A DNA stretch of 15,554 bases, from positions 1 to 15,554 of the forward strand of contig CALARO010000112.1 of NCBI GenBank assembly GCA_937888935.1, read 5' to 3'. This document shows, one piece after another, positions 1-7,028 of this stretch. The notes below the pieces were generated by a model. It was not told where the DNA came from and did not search any database. It was given only the letters and a program-made list of their open reading frames with translations. The first letter of the stretch is position 1. Each line of letters starts with the position of its first letter. Position numbers and translations under genes: made by a program. The DNA comes from an uncultured Clostridia bacterium (GTDB taxonomy: Bacteria; Bacillota; Clostridia; Christensenellales; Borkfalkiaceae).

Positions 1-291
1 CTTCGCCGCGTGGCGGTGGTGCAGGTAGAAGAAGGGTATTTCGAGTTTGTAAACCCCGTGATCACCGCGCAAAAGGGCGAGCAGGAAGGCTGGGAAGGCT
101 GCTTATCGGTGCGGGGTAAGCGCGGAATCGTAGTGCGCCCGCAGAAAGTTTCGGTGAGTTATTTCGATCGTTACGGCAACGCGCAAACGTTGAAAGCGAA
201 AGGCTTTTTCGCCCGCGCGATCTGCCACGAGTTTGATCATTTAGACGGGATTTTGTATATCGACAAAGCAACTTATGTTTGCGCCGATTAG
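1..291 (+). CDS. def: Peptide deformylase, C-terminal part (5' end outside window)
   Basis: Metal-dependent cytosolic enzyme that removes the formyl group from the N-terminal Met of new proteins. The frame is open from the first base, so the gene starts before the window. The N-terminal GxGLAAPQ motif (motif 1) is therefore not visible. Motif 2 is present as EGCLS, whose Cys is a metal ligand. Motif 3 is present as CHEFDHLDGILY, an HExxH with the two His ligands and the catalytic Glu. The protein ends about 20 residues after HEFDH, a normal short C-terminus for Bacillota. Its neighbour fmt makes the substrate (formyl-Met-tRNA), and def-fmt pairing is a very common arrangement. Here the two are 222 bp apart, with a palindromic repeat between them, so direct translational coupling is lost. 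Confidence 0.95.
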   Translation, partial: LRRVAVVQVEEGYFEFVNPVITAQKGEQEGWEGCLSVRGKRGIVVRPQKVSVSYFDRYGNAQTLKAKGFFARAICHEFDHLDGILYIDKATYVCAD

Positions 292-358
292 TGCGCGCGC
301 GCTTGCATAGCGGCGCAATGATATGCGGCAAAGGCGGATAGCGGGTGAAGCCGAAAAA

Positions 359-391
359 GTAACAGTCCGTTACAAAACACCCGAAGGGTGC
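359..391. repeat. Palindromic repeat plus hairpin, copy 1
   Basis: The sequence gtaacagtccgttac (359-373) has self-complementary ends. It is followed by a separate hairpin, caccc-gaa-gggtg (379-391). The same core, aacagtccgttac, occurs inverted at 12618-12630, also next to a hairpin, but the second hairpin has a different sequence (12600-12614). I see nothing else convincing in the 292-513 gap apart from the fmt ribosome binding site at about 491-499. Confidence 0.6.
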
Positions 392-513
392 TTGCTCATT
401 TACGCATAGTAAACTCGCGGCGGTCGTACTCGATAAAGCTCGCAATCTGCCCCACTCTTCAAGCGCGTTCGTTTTTCAGCTTTTAAATAAGGAAGGAGAG
501 CAAAAAAATCGTC

Positions 514-1467
514 ATGAAAATTTTATTTGCGGGAACTCCCGCGTTCGCGGTGCAGCCGCTCGAAACGCTGATCAAAACGTGCGAAGTCGTCGCCGTAATC
601 ACGCAGGAAGATAAAATTCAGGGCAGAAAAAAACTGCTCACGCCTTCGCCTGTGAAAACGTGCGCGCTTTCGCACAATCTTCCCGTGTTTCAGCCGCACA
701 AAATCCGCGAGCATATCGATAGACTTAAAGCTTTCAGAGCCGACGCCATGGTCACTTGCGCATACGGCCAGATTCTCACGCAGGAAGTGCTTGATTGCTT
801 TCCCAAAGGCGTGTGGAATATCCACGCGGGACTTCTGCCCGCCTATCGCGGCGCGTCGCCCGTGCAAAGCTGCATTTTAAACGGCGAAACGGAAACGGGC
901 GTGTGCGTCATGCAAACGGTACTCGCGCTCGACGCGGGCGATATTCTGCTCTGCGAAAAGCTGAAAATCGGCGAAAACGAAACGGCGGGCGAGCTTTCAA
1001 ATCGCCTTTCCGCCCTTTCCGCCGCGTTGATTCAAAAGGCAATGCCGCTTATCGGAAACGGCGATTATACCCTGCAAAAACAGGGCGAAGCGGGCGCGCA
1101 TATCTATCGCAAAATCACGCGCGAACAGGCGAAAATCAATTTTTCCGCCCCCGCCCCCGAAATCGTAAATCAAATCCGCGCCATGAACCCCGAACCCGTC
1201 GCATTCGCGTATCTTCGCGGCGCAATCGTCAATTTCTACGCCGCCGAAGCTATCCCCGAAGCCGCGCTTTCCGAAGAACAGAAAAATGCAAAATGCGGCG
1301 AAGTGCTTACCGATAAACCCAAATCCGGCTTGCTTATCCGCTGCGGCGGCTCGGAAGAAATCGGCGCAATCAAAATCAATTTCATTCAACCCGCGGGCGG
1401 CAAAATCATGACGGGCGCGGACTTTTTAAACGGCAAAAAAGCAACCAAAGGCGAAATTTTCGAATGA
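514..1467 (+). CDS. fmt: Methionyl-tRNA formyltransferase
   Basis: Transfers a formyl group from 10-formyl-tetrahydrofolate to Met-tRNA(fMet) to make the initiator tRNA. The N-terminal Rossmann domain starts with FAGTPAFA (5-12). The substrate-loop motif is KLLTPSPVK (40-48). The catalytic region is WNIHAGLLPAYRGASPVQ, with Asn102 and His104, and the family's general-acid Asp lies in LALDAGD (about 137-143). The C-terminal tRNA-binding domain covers roughly 200-317 and contains INFSAPAPEIVNQIRAMNP. The length of 317 aa is typical. The start is supported by GGAAGGAG at 491-498, although the spacing to ATG is somewhat long. The stop overlaps the rsmB start as ATGA (1464-1467), implying translational coupling. 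Confidence 0.97.
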   Translation: MKILFAGTPAFAVQPLETLIKTCEVVAVITQEDKIQGRKKLLTPSPVKTCALSHNLPVFQPHKIREHIDRLKAFRADAMVTCAYGQILTQEVLDCFPKGVWNIHAGLLPAYRGASPVQSCILNGETETGVCVMQTVLALDAGDILLCEKLKIGENETAGELSNRLSALSAALIQKAMPLIGNGDYTLQKQGEAGAHIYRKITREQAKINFSAPAPEIVNQIRAMNPEPVAFAYLRGAIVNFYAAEAIPEAALSEEQKNAKCGEVLTDKPKSGLLIRCGGSEEIGAIKINFIQPAGGKIMTGADFLNGKKATKGEIFE

Positions 1468-2783
1468 TCACCAACCCCTTGTACGATCCATATTGCATTT
1501 TAATGAAAGTGTACGGCGAAAAGGCGTACTTAAAGCAGGCGATCGCCGATACGTATATCGAAGAGCTGTACCGCGCCCGCACGGTGAAAGCGGCTTACGG
1601 CGTGCTTGAAAACGACGAATATTTTTCGTTTTGTATCGCGCACTACGCCGCAAAATCGCCCAAGCAACCCGTGCGCGTGCTTTTGAAAGTCGCGCTGTAT
1701 TTTCTTTTGGTTTTGCAAAAAAAACGCTACGCCGTCACCGATTTCGCCGTGGAACTTTGCAAAAAACTCGGCAAAGGCGGCGCGGCGGGCTTCGTCAACG
1801 CGTTTTTGCGCCGTTTCAGCGAAGAAGAAATCGCCGCCGCCATGCCCGGGGGCAGAAAAGGACTGTTAATCCAAACCGGTTACCCCGAATTTGCCTATAA
1901 AAAGCTCGAAAAAGAGTACGGCAAACGCGCCGAAAAAATTGCCGCCGCCAAATCGGGCGGCGTATCCGTGCGCTTCCTGCCCCCGTACAAAACGGAAGGG
2001 GTATATCTCGATCGAGCGAAAGAAAAGGGCGTTCATTTCACCGCTACCCCCTTCGTTCACGGCTACGTTTTCGATACGTTCGCGCGCGACGAAGGATACG
2101 ATCGCGGCGAATACACCTTTCAATCGGTCGGCTCGCAGGCGATCTGCGATTGCATCGCGCCTTGCAAAACGCTGCTCGACGCATGCGCCGCGCCCGGCGG
2201 AAAATCGGTGCTGCTTTCCGAAAAGTGCGAAAAAGTCACTTCGTTCGAGCTGCACGCTCACCGCGCCGCGCTCATCGAAGCCTACGCCCGCCGCGCCCGC
2301 CGCGAAAATATCGAAATTCGCCAAAAAGACAGCCGCATTTACGATTCCGCTTACGAAAAATCGTTCGAAGCCGTGCTTTGCGACGTGCCTTGCTCGGGGT
2401 TCGGCACGGTTTGCGAAAATCCCGATATTAAAATTTTAAAAACCGCCGAAGTGTTCGCTTCCGTGGCGGAAGATCAGCGCAAAATTCTCGCCGCCTGCGC
2501 GAACTACGTGAAAGAAAACGGCATGCTTTACTATTCCACCTGTTCGCTGTTCGGGTGCGAAAACGACGGGGTAGTGGGCGATTTTCTGGCTTCTCACTCC
2601 GATTTCCGCGCGGAAAAAATCGAAAGCGCGCTGCCGCACGAAAAGAAGAAATTCGGGCTTCAATTTCTGCCCGATACGGCGTTCGGCGCAGGCTTTTACG
2701 TAAGCGCGATGCGCCGCGTCGGCGAGAACGTCAACGAAAAAAGCGATAAATCTCGCACAAAGAGGGAGGGCGAAAGAAAATGA
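1464..2783 (+). CDS. rsmB: 16S rRNA (cytosine-967-C5)-methyltransferase
   Basis: SAM-dependent m5C methyltransferase of small-subunit rRNA (RsmB/Sun, NOL1/NOP2/Sun superfamily). Residues of about 10-120 form the NusB-like RNA-binding domain, including AGFVNAFLRRF at 108-118. The catalytic domain follows: SAM motif DACAAPGGKS (239-248), motif IV CDVPCSGFGTV with Cys310, and motif VI YSTCSLFGCEND with Cys360. In this family the motif VI Cys is the nucleophile and the motif IV Cys aids product release. At 439 aa the length is normal. The gene is sandwiched by 4-bp ATGA overlaps with fmt and rlmN, so all three are probably read from one transcript. The last ~20 residues are Lys/Arg/Glu-rich and overlap the rlmN ribosome binding site. 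Confidence 0.96.
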   Translation: MITNPLYDPYCILMKVYGEKAYLKQAIADTYIEELYRARTVKAAYGVLENDEYFSFCIAHYAAKSPKQPVRVLLKVALYFLLVLQKKRYAVTDFAVELCKKLGKGGAAGFVNAFLRRFSEEEIAAAMPGGRKGLLIQTGYPEFAYKKLEKEYGKRAEKIAAAKSGGVSVRFLPPYKTEGVYLDRAKEKGVHFTATPFVHGYVFDTFARDEGYDRGEYTFQSVGSQAICDCIAPCKTLLDACAAPGGKSVLLSEKCEKVTSFELHAHRAALIEAYARRARRENIEIRQKDSRIYDSAYEKSFEAVLCDVPCSGFGTVCENPDIKILKTAEVFASVAEDQRKILAACANYVKENGMLYYSTCSLFGCENDGVVGDFLASHSDFRAEKIESALPHEKKKFGLQFLPDTAFGAGFYVSAMRRVGENVNEKSDKSRTKREGERK

Positions 2784-3847
2784 AAAAAATCTTGCAGGAT
2801 CTTTCCCTTGAAGAACTCGAAGCCGAGCTTGTGGCGCAGGGCGAAAAGAAGTACCGCGCGGCGCAGGTGTATAGCGGCTTGCTCGCAGGCAAAACGCTCG
2901 AAGAACTGCCCGCCGTGCCGGGCGCGCTCAAAGAAAAGCTCAAAGAAACTTACGAAAATCAGCCGATCGCCGTCGAAAAAGTGTTCACTTCGTCCGACGG
3001 CACGGAAAAATACCTTTTCCGCCTTTCAGACGGCAACCTGATCGAAGGCGTGCTGATGAAGTACAAATACGGCTACACGCAATGCGTTTCCACGCAGGTG
3101 GGGTGCAGAATGGGTTGCAAATTCTGCGCTTCCACGCTCGGCGGCCTGATCCGCAATCTCACCGCGGGCGAAATTTTGTCGCAGATCCTTGCGGTAAACG
3201 CGCGGCATAAGTGCGATCCCGATCTTCCGGGCAGCGGCAAAGAAAAGCGCGCCGTCACCAACGTGGTGCTTATGGGTAGCGGCGAGCCGCTCGATAACTA
3301 CGAAAACACGGTGAAATTTCTGCGCCTTTTAACGAGCGAAAAAGGCATGAATATGTCCGCGCGCAACATCTCGCTTTCCACCTGCGGAGTAGTGCCGAAA
3401 ATGTACGAGCTGGCAAACGAAAATATCCCGCTCAATCTCACCGTTTCGCTGCACGCCACGAGCGACGAAGATCGGAAGCGCGTTATGCCGATTGCCAATA
3501 AGTACACAATCGCCGAGATTCTGAAAGCGTGCAAAAACTATTTTGAAAAAACGGGCAGAAGGTACTATTTCGAGTACACGCTGATCGACGGCGAAAATTG
3601 CGACGAAGCGCACGCGAACGCGCTTGCGAAGCTGTTGAAAGGCAAGCCGTGCCACGTGAATTTAATCCGGTTAAACGAAGTGAAAGAGCGATCGCTCAAA
3701 GCAACGAGCGATAAAAACGCGTACAGGTTTATGGGTTTTTTAGAAAAGCAGGGCATCTCGGCAACGCTGCGGCGGCAGATCGGCTCGGACGTCGGCGGCG
3801 CATGCGGTCAGCTTCGCGCCGGCTATATAGAAGAAAACGAAATTTAA
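2780..3847 (+). CDS. rlmN: 23S rRNA A2503 / tRNA A37 C2-methyltransferase (radical SAM)
   Basis: Radical-SAM enzyme that methylates C2 of adenosine 2503 in 23S rRNA and A37 in some tRNAs, which tunes the peptidyl-transferase centre and fidelity. The [4Fe-4S] cluster motif CxxxCxxC is GCRMGCKFC, with Cys109, Cys113 and Cys116. Cys102 (QCVSTQVGC) and Cys342 (GGACGQLR) correspond to the two additional catalytic cysteines of RlmN, one of which carries the methyl group. The GEP motif appears as VLMGSGEPLDNY (163-174), and the YFEYTLIDGEN segment (263-273) is also typical. The length of 355 aa is standard. The ribosome binding site AGGGAGGG (2761-2768) lies inside the end of rsmB. Cfr-type resistance enzymes are related, but the motifs and housekeeping context support RlmN. 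Confidence 0.97.
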   Translation: MKKILQDLSLEELEAELVAQGEKKYRAAQVYSGLLAGKTLEELPAVPGALKEKLKETYENQPIAVEKVFTSSDGTEKYLFRLSDGNLIEGVLMKYKYGYTQCVSTQVGCRMGCKFCASTLGGLIRNLTAGEILSQILAVNARHKCDPDLPGSGKEKRAVTNVVLMGSGEPLDNYENTVKFLRLLTSEKGMNMSARNISLSTCGVVPKMYELANENIPLNLTVSLHATSDEDRKRVMPIANKYTIAEILKACKNYFEKTGRRYYFEYTLIDGENCDEAHANALAKLLKGKPCHVNLIRLNEVKERSLKATSDKNAYRFMGFLEKQGISATLRRQIGSDVGGACGQLRAGYIEENEI

Positions 3848-3864
3848 TTCAGAGGAACAAAAAA

Positions 3865-4545
3865 ATGTCAATCAAAGCAAACGAAACAATCAAAATCGCG
3901 CCGTCGATTTTATCGGCGGACTTCTCGAAAATGGGCGAAGAAGTGAAAAACCTTGAAGATAGCGGCGCAGACGTCATTCATTGCGACGTGATGGACGGCG
4001 TGTTCGTGAATAATATCACGTTCGGCATCAAAATGGTGGAAGATTTGCGCAAAATCACGAAGCTGCCGCTCGATTGCCATTTAATGATCGTGCATCCCGA
4101 AAAGTACGCCGAGCGGTTTGTGAAAGCGGGCGCGGACTACGTCACGGTGCATGCGGAAGCGTGCGGCGAAGGGCTGGAAGATACCCTGAAACTCATTAAA
4201 AACGCGGGCGCGAAATGCGGCGCGGTGATCAATCCGGATACGCCCGTATCGGCGATCGAAAAGGTGCTGCCGCTTTGCGATATGGCGCTTGTCATGAGCG
4301 TGTTCCCGGGGTTCGGCGGGCAGAAATTCATTGCGGAAGTGCTTGAAAAAGTGCGGAAAATCCGTGAGATAATCCGTGAAAACAATCTGAATTGCGAAGT
4401 GGAAATCGACGGCGGCATCAACGCGGAAACGGTGAAAGCGGCGAAAGAAGCGGGCGCGAACGTGATTGTGGCGGGCAGCAGCGTATTCAAAGCGGCAGAC
4501 CGCGCCGCCGCCATTTCCGCCTTACGTTTTGGCGATTTTAAATAA
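3865..4545 (+). CDS. rpe: Ribulose-phosphate 3-epimerase
   Basis: Interconverts ribulose-5-phosphate and xylulose-5-phosphate in the pentose phosphate pathway (TIM barrel, metal dependent). Motifs in order: IAPSILSADF (11-20), HCDVMDGVFVNNITFG (39-54), DCHLMIVHP (70-78), VMSVFPGFGGQKF (143-155), VEIDGGIN (179-186) and VAGSSVFK (202-209). Likely metal ligands and acid/base residues are His39, Asp41, His72 and Asp182. The usual FVPNITFG is FVNNITFG here, a Pro-to-Asn change. I chose ATG 3865 because AGAGGA (3851-3856) precedes it and the 226-aa product has normal length. An upstream in-frame start at 3802 would add 21 basic residues overlapping rlmN. The gene lies 17 bp after rlmN. In Bacillus prpC-prkC-rsgA separate rlmN and rpe, and they are absent here. 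Confidence 0.96.
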   Translation: MSIKANETIKIAPSILSADFSKMGEEVKNLEDSGADVIHCDVMDGVFVNNITFGIKMVEDLRKITKLPLDCHLMIVHPEKYAERFVKAGADYVTVHAEACGEGLEDTLKLIKNAGAKCGAVINPDTPVSAIEKVLPLCDMALVMSVFPGFGGQKFIAEVLEKVRKIREIIRENNLNCEVEIDGGINAETVKAAKEAGANVIVAGSSVFKAADRAAAISALRFGDFK

Positions 4546-4735
4546 TTGCCTATTTTAAAGGCTTCCCCTTGGGGGGAAGCTCTGCGCGAAGCGCGGTGAT
4601 GAGGGGCGTAGCACATTTTTGATTGAAATTTTCCATTAGAAATTTTCAATCAAGGGGCGCAGCCCATTTTTGGTTGTCTGAATATTTTGGAAAAATTTCA
4701 GAAAATCAAGGGGTGCAACTTGTTTTCTATATAAT
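4546..4735. repeat. Dispersed structured intergenic repeat, copy A
   Basis: Begins directly after the rpe stop with ttgcct...aggc. Next comes a perfect hairpin, gcttcccc-ttgg-ggggaagc (4561-4580), then a second hairpin, gcgc-gaa-gcgc (4584-4594), followed by gatgagggg. Two further A/T-rich inverted repeats follow (about 4620-4653 and 4670-4710). Each is followed by a variant of aaggggcgcagc + ttgtttt/catttttt. Compared with copies B (9994-10111) and C (12657-12798), the hairpin-plus-tail module is duplicated here. It could act as a terminator for the rlmN-rpe transcript. It codes for nothing recognisable. Confidence 0.7.
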
Positions 4736-4803
4736 CAATTTCCAACAAACGGGCAACCGAATTTCGAATTGCAAAAAAATTTTTTGCACCCCGTTCATTT
4801 TTC

Positions 4804-4832
4804 TTGCAAAGTTTAAAAAAGTGTGATACAAT
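4804..4832 (+). promoter_or_regulatory. SigA-type promoter for the collagen-like lipoprotein
   Basis: TTGCAA (4804-4809), a 17-bp spacer and TACAAT (4827-4832). The same pair of hexamers with the same spacing precedes the Asp23-family gene (13422-13450). Initiation near 4839 would give a leader of about 185 nt before ATG 5025. Confidence 0.6.
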
Positions 4833-4837
4833 ATAAT

Positions 4838-4951
4838 CGTCCGGGAAACAAAACAAAAAACAAATTCCCGAACGAAAAATCATAATTTTCACGAAAGGGT
4901 ATCCTTTCCAAATTTTTGCGAATTTTTTTGAATAGTAAAAAATTCGCAAAA
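4838..4951 (+). promoter_or_regulatory. Leader with two stem-loops upstream of lipoprotein gene
   Basis: First stem: tcgtccgggaa (4838-4848) with ttcccgaacga (4865-4875), 10 of 11 pairs and an A-rich loop. Second stem: a perfect 15-bp pairing of 4914-4928 (ttttgcgaatttttt) with 4937-4951, loop tgaatagt. The second could be a weak terminator or attenuator, an mRNA-stabilising element or a protein-binding palindrome. No known riboswitch family is recognised. The rest of the 4736-5024 gap is A-rich with no other signal. Confidence 0.45.
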
Positions 4952-5024
4952 CATTCCCGAAATTCAAAAAAAAGTCAAGATCGAAATGCGGAAAGGGCGA
5001 GCTTCGTGAAAAAAGGAGAGATTT

Positions 5025-5807
5025 ATGAAATCAAAATCAAAGAAACTCGTAAGTTTCCTGCTCAGTCTCGGCTGCTGCGCCGCCGCAACAACGGCGTTTG
5101 TCGGTTGCGATAAAGACAAAGCCGAAACGCCCGACGACGCTTTCCACCAGGCATACGCGCTCTACACCGCCTACGCCGAATCGAACGGCGAAACGCCCGC
5201 TACATACGAAGAGTGGCTCAAGGCAATCAAGGGCGAAAAGGGCGACAAAGGCGAAAAGGGCGATACCGGCGCAACGGGCGCGCAAGGCGAAAAAGGCGAT
5301 AAAGGCGATAAAGGCGCGCAGGGCGAAAAGGGCGACAAAGGCGATACGGGTGTAGGCATAGAAAAAATCGACATCGAATACGTATACGAAAACGGCGTGC
5401 AGTACGCAATATATAAAGTATATTATACGGGCAGCGAGAAGCCGGTAGAAATCAAAGCGCCGCTGCCGAAAAAAGTTGAAGCCGCGCACGTTCGGCAGGA
5501 AACTTTCCCTGTTTCCGATACCTTCCCCGAAATTATTCTCGATATTCGATACGAAGACGATACGTCGGGCGAAGCGATCGCAACGGAAGATATGTTCCTT
5601 GCAGACCCGTACAATGGCTATGTAAAACCCGATTTTACGAAAGAAGGCGAGTATCGCGTATGCATTGTTTATAACGGTGCGCGTACTCAAAACACCATTC
5701 GGGTAATCGCGGCGGAAGCGTATGTGCAGAATAGAAAAAGCGAACTCAAAGATTATCTTTCGCGCATGACTTCGTCTTTGGCTGAAGTAGCACTTATCAG
5801 TCTTTGA
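5025..5807 (+). CDS. Collagen-like lipoprotein, N-terminal part of a frame-broken gene
   Basis: Predicted cell-surface lipoprotein of unknown function. A basic N-terminus and hydrophobic core (8-26) end in FVGC with lipidation candidate Cys28. Phe at position -3 is slightly atypical for a lipobox. Residues of about 40-69 form the lead-in seen before bacterial collagen-like tracts (YALYTAYAESNGETP...YEEWLKAIK). Fourteen Gly-X-Y triplets (70-111, mostly GEK/GDK/GDT/GAQ) follow, then a beta-rich region of about 115-230 and the start of a helical region (YVQNRKSELKDYLSRM). The start is supported by AAAGGAGAG at 5012-5020. The frame stops at TGA 5805-5807 in the middle of a helical repeat that continues in the -1 frame (5804-6811). 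The two probably form one protein of about 594 aa. Confidence 0.8.
   Translation: MKSKSKKLVSFLLSLGCCAAATTAFVGCDKDKAETPDDAFHQAYALYTAYAESNGETPATYEEWLKAIKGEKGDKGEKGDTGATGAQGEKGDKGDKGAQGEKGDKGDTGVGIEKIDIEYVYENGVQYAIYKVYYTGSEKPVEIKAPLPKKVEAAHVRQETFPVSDTFPEIILDIRYEDDTSGEAIATEDMFLADPYNGYVKPDFTKEGEYRVCIVYNGARTQNTIRVIAAEAYVQNRKSELKDYLSRMTSSLAEVALISL
5232..5357 (+). repeat. Degenerate tandem repeat encoding Gly-X-Y triplets
   Basis: Imperfect tandem copies of ggcgaaaagggcgacaaa and related 9- and 18-bp units encode 14 collagen-like triplets. Charged GEK/GDK triplets dominate, which in known bacterial collagens stabilise triple helices without hydroxyproline. Such repeats are prone to copy-number change. 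Confidence 0.8.
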
Positions 5808-6811
5808 TTAAAAAACTCGAAGATGCTTCCACCGTTGCGCAAATCAGGACGATCGAAAAAGAATGTGAAGCGTTTGAACTGAAACTCGAATTAGAATACG
5901 AAGAATTGCAACTCAATCGAGCTTTTACTTTTCTTCCCGAAAAAATCCGCACGGAAATCGGCGAACAGTACAATCAAAAAATCGCCGAACTGAAAGCCTG
6001 TGCTTCTTCAACGGAAATCATGCAAAAATACATAGAGATCGATGGGTATCTTACGCAGATTTACGGAGAAAAAGTCGGCTCGCTCGAAGATTTGAAAAAG
6101 GAAGTATGGGGCAATTTCGGCGCGCAGTACTATATCGCTGCGTTTAAATACGAAGGCGCAAAAAATCAATTCGGCAATATACTCAACTCAGGTTATAACT
6201 TTTTGAGAGATCATTGTAGCTATTTAACGGAAATCGCCGAATGGAATGCGCAAAAAGAGATGATTGAAAAGGCTATTGACGATTTTGTCAAAACGCAGCA
6301 AAGTCAGGGCGTTGAAGTAGATCTCGAAAAATATCGTCAAACGGCATATAACGAGATTTCCAAAGCCGCGGCGGAATTTGCGCCTTCGCTCGAACAGGCG
6401 CAGCAAGAACGTCTTGAAAAGGCGATTGAAAAGATCAACGATACGGAAAATGTAAAAACCGAAGCCGCGCTCGACGAAGCGATTTCGCAATACTGCGCGC
6501 TTCAGAAAGAGTTGATCGGTTGGGACTATATTCCTTCGCAAGGCGGCTCGGAAAACCCCGGGGATAGCGAAGAAGAGTTGCGGAACGAGAGAACCAAATT
6601 TCTTACGGAAATGAATAATCGGTGGGCGGAACTTCATCAAAAAGGCTTTGATGTAGACAAATATGAAAAAGAGTTTACAAATATTGAAACTTTGGTGAAG
6701 AATGCAACCAGCTTAGAAGAACTTGGAAAATATCGTCAGATGTTCAGCGAACTTTGCGAAAGGCTGCAAAAAGAAGCCGGCGGCGAAACAGCTGAAAGCG
6801 AAAAAGAATAA
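5804..6811 (+). CDS. Helical-repeat C-terminal part of the frame-broken lipoprotein
   Basis: Open frame of 335 codons that is almost entirely alpha-helical and charged. It contains repeating units of about 60 residues. One is around TAYNEISKAAAEF...ISQYCALQKEL, another around RTKFLTEMNNRWAEL...MFSELCERLQKE. The tail of the upstream ORF (RKSELKDYLSRM...) joined to this ORF's beginning (SLIKKLEDAS...EKECEAFELKL) would form a further unit. The first possible start is a TTG at 5804 overlapping the upstream stop, with no clear ribosome binding site and no signal peptide. I therefore regard this as the 3' part of the 5025 gene after a one-base deletion or sequencing error, not a separate gene. The helical units resemble extracellular three-helix modules (FIVAR-like) only in general character. 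A strong terminator follows at 6832. Confidence 0.65.
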   Translation: MIKKLEDASTVAQIRTIEKECEAFELKLELEYEELQLNRAFTFLPEKIRTEIGEQYNQKIAELKACASSTEIMQKYIEIDGYLTQIYGEKVGSLEDLKKEVWGNFGAQYYIAAFKYEGAKNQFGNILNSGYNFLRDHCSYLTEIAEWNAQKEMIEKAIDDFVKTQQSQGVEVDLEKYRQTAYNEISKAAAEFAPSLEQAQQERLEKAIEKINDTENVKTEAALDEAISQYCALQKELIGWDYIPSQGGSENPGDSEEELRNERTKFLTEMNNRWAELHQKGFDVDKYEKEFTNIETLVKNATSLEELGKYRQMFSELCERLQKEAGGETAESEKE

Positions 6812-6831
6812 TCGCAAAAAGTAAAACAACG

Positions 6832-6860
6832 AAAAGGACTTGTTTCGGCAAGTCCTTTTT
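6832..6860 (+). terminator. Intrinsic terminator after the collagen-like lipoprotein gene
   Basis: Perfect stem aaaaggacttg (6832-6842) with caagtcctttt (6849-6859), loop tttcgg, ending in a T run. It lies about 20 bp after the stop at 6809-6811. Confidence 0.85.
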
Positions 6861-6926
6861 GCTCGGCAAAAATTCACCGCCGCGCCCCGTCGCCGCATAA
6901 AATACAGGGTAGGAGGGTACATAAAT

Positions 6927-6998
6927 ATGATTATCTGTATCAAACCGCCCGCGCCCGTGCGCTTCATTTTACGCCTGTTCGTGAAAAAACGCGCGTAG
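6927..6998 (+). CDS. spoVM: SpoVM-like micropeptide (23 aa)
   Basis: A 23-codon gene, easily missed by gene finders, with a strong ribosome binding site, AGGAGGG (6911-6917), 9 bp before ATG. The peptide begins MIICIKPP and continues with an amphipathic basic segment (VRFILRLFVKKRA). B. subtilis SpoVM (26 aa) begins MKFYTIKLP and continues with FLGGIVRAML and a basic tail. The hydrophobic start, the IK-x-P motif and the amphipathic helix correspond in order and length. SpoVM marks the curved forespore membrane and recruits the SpoIVA coat basement layer. Position supports the call: in Bacillus spoVM lies between rpe and rpmB, as here, although accessory genes now intervene. Alternative: a leader peptide for the dipeptidase gene, whose possible TTG start is 3 bp after this stop. 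Confidence 0.6.
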   Translation: MIICIKPPAPVRFILRLFVKKRA

Positions 6999-7028
6999 CC
7001 TTTGAAAACCGCACATCGCGCCGAAAAA

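Noticed and set aside
2780..3847. Cfr-type antibiotic-resistance methyltransferase
   Set aside because: The gene sits in the usual fmt-rsmB-rlmN housekeeping context, and its length and motifs fit RlmN.
4623..4967. Short ORFs over repeat copy A and the leader region
   Set aside because: They consist of hairpin repeats and A/T-rich leader sequence, have no ribosome binding site and show no recognisable protein pattern.
5171..5409. Proline- and Arg-rich ORFs on the strand opposite the Gly-X-Y tract
   Set aside because: They are mirror images of the GC-rich collagen-like repeat, without ribosome binding sites.
5786..5807. Programmed -1 ribosomal frameshift joining the two lipoprotein ORFs
   Set aside because: The shift would have to occur between the upstream stop in the -1 frame (5783-5785) and TGA 5805-5807. 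No X-XXY-YYZ slippery heptamer lies there; the A-run at 5811-5815 comes after the stop. An indel or sequence error is simpler.
6896..6904. SigE/SigK-like -10 box (CATAAAATA) before the spoVM-like gene
   Set aside because: It fits the -10 pattern of sporulation sigma factors, but no matching -35 is seen and the start site would fall within the Shine-Dalgarno sequence. Too weak to annotate.
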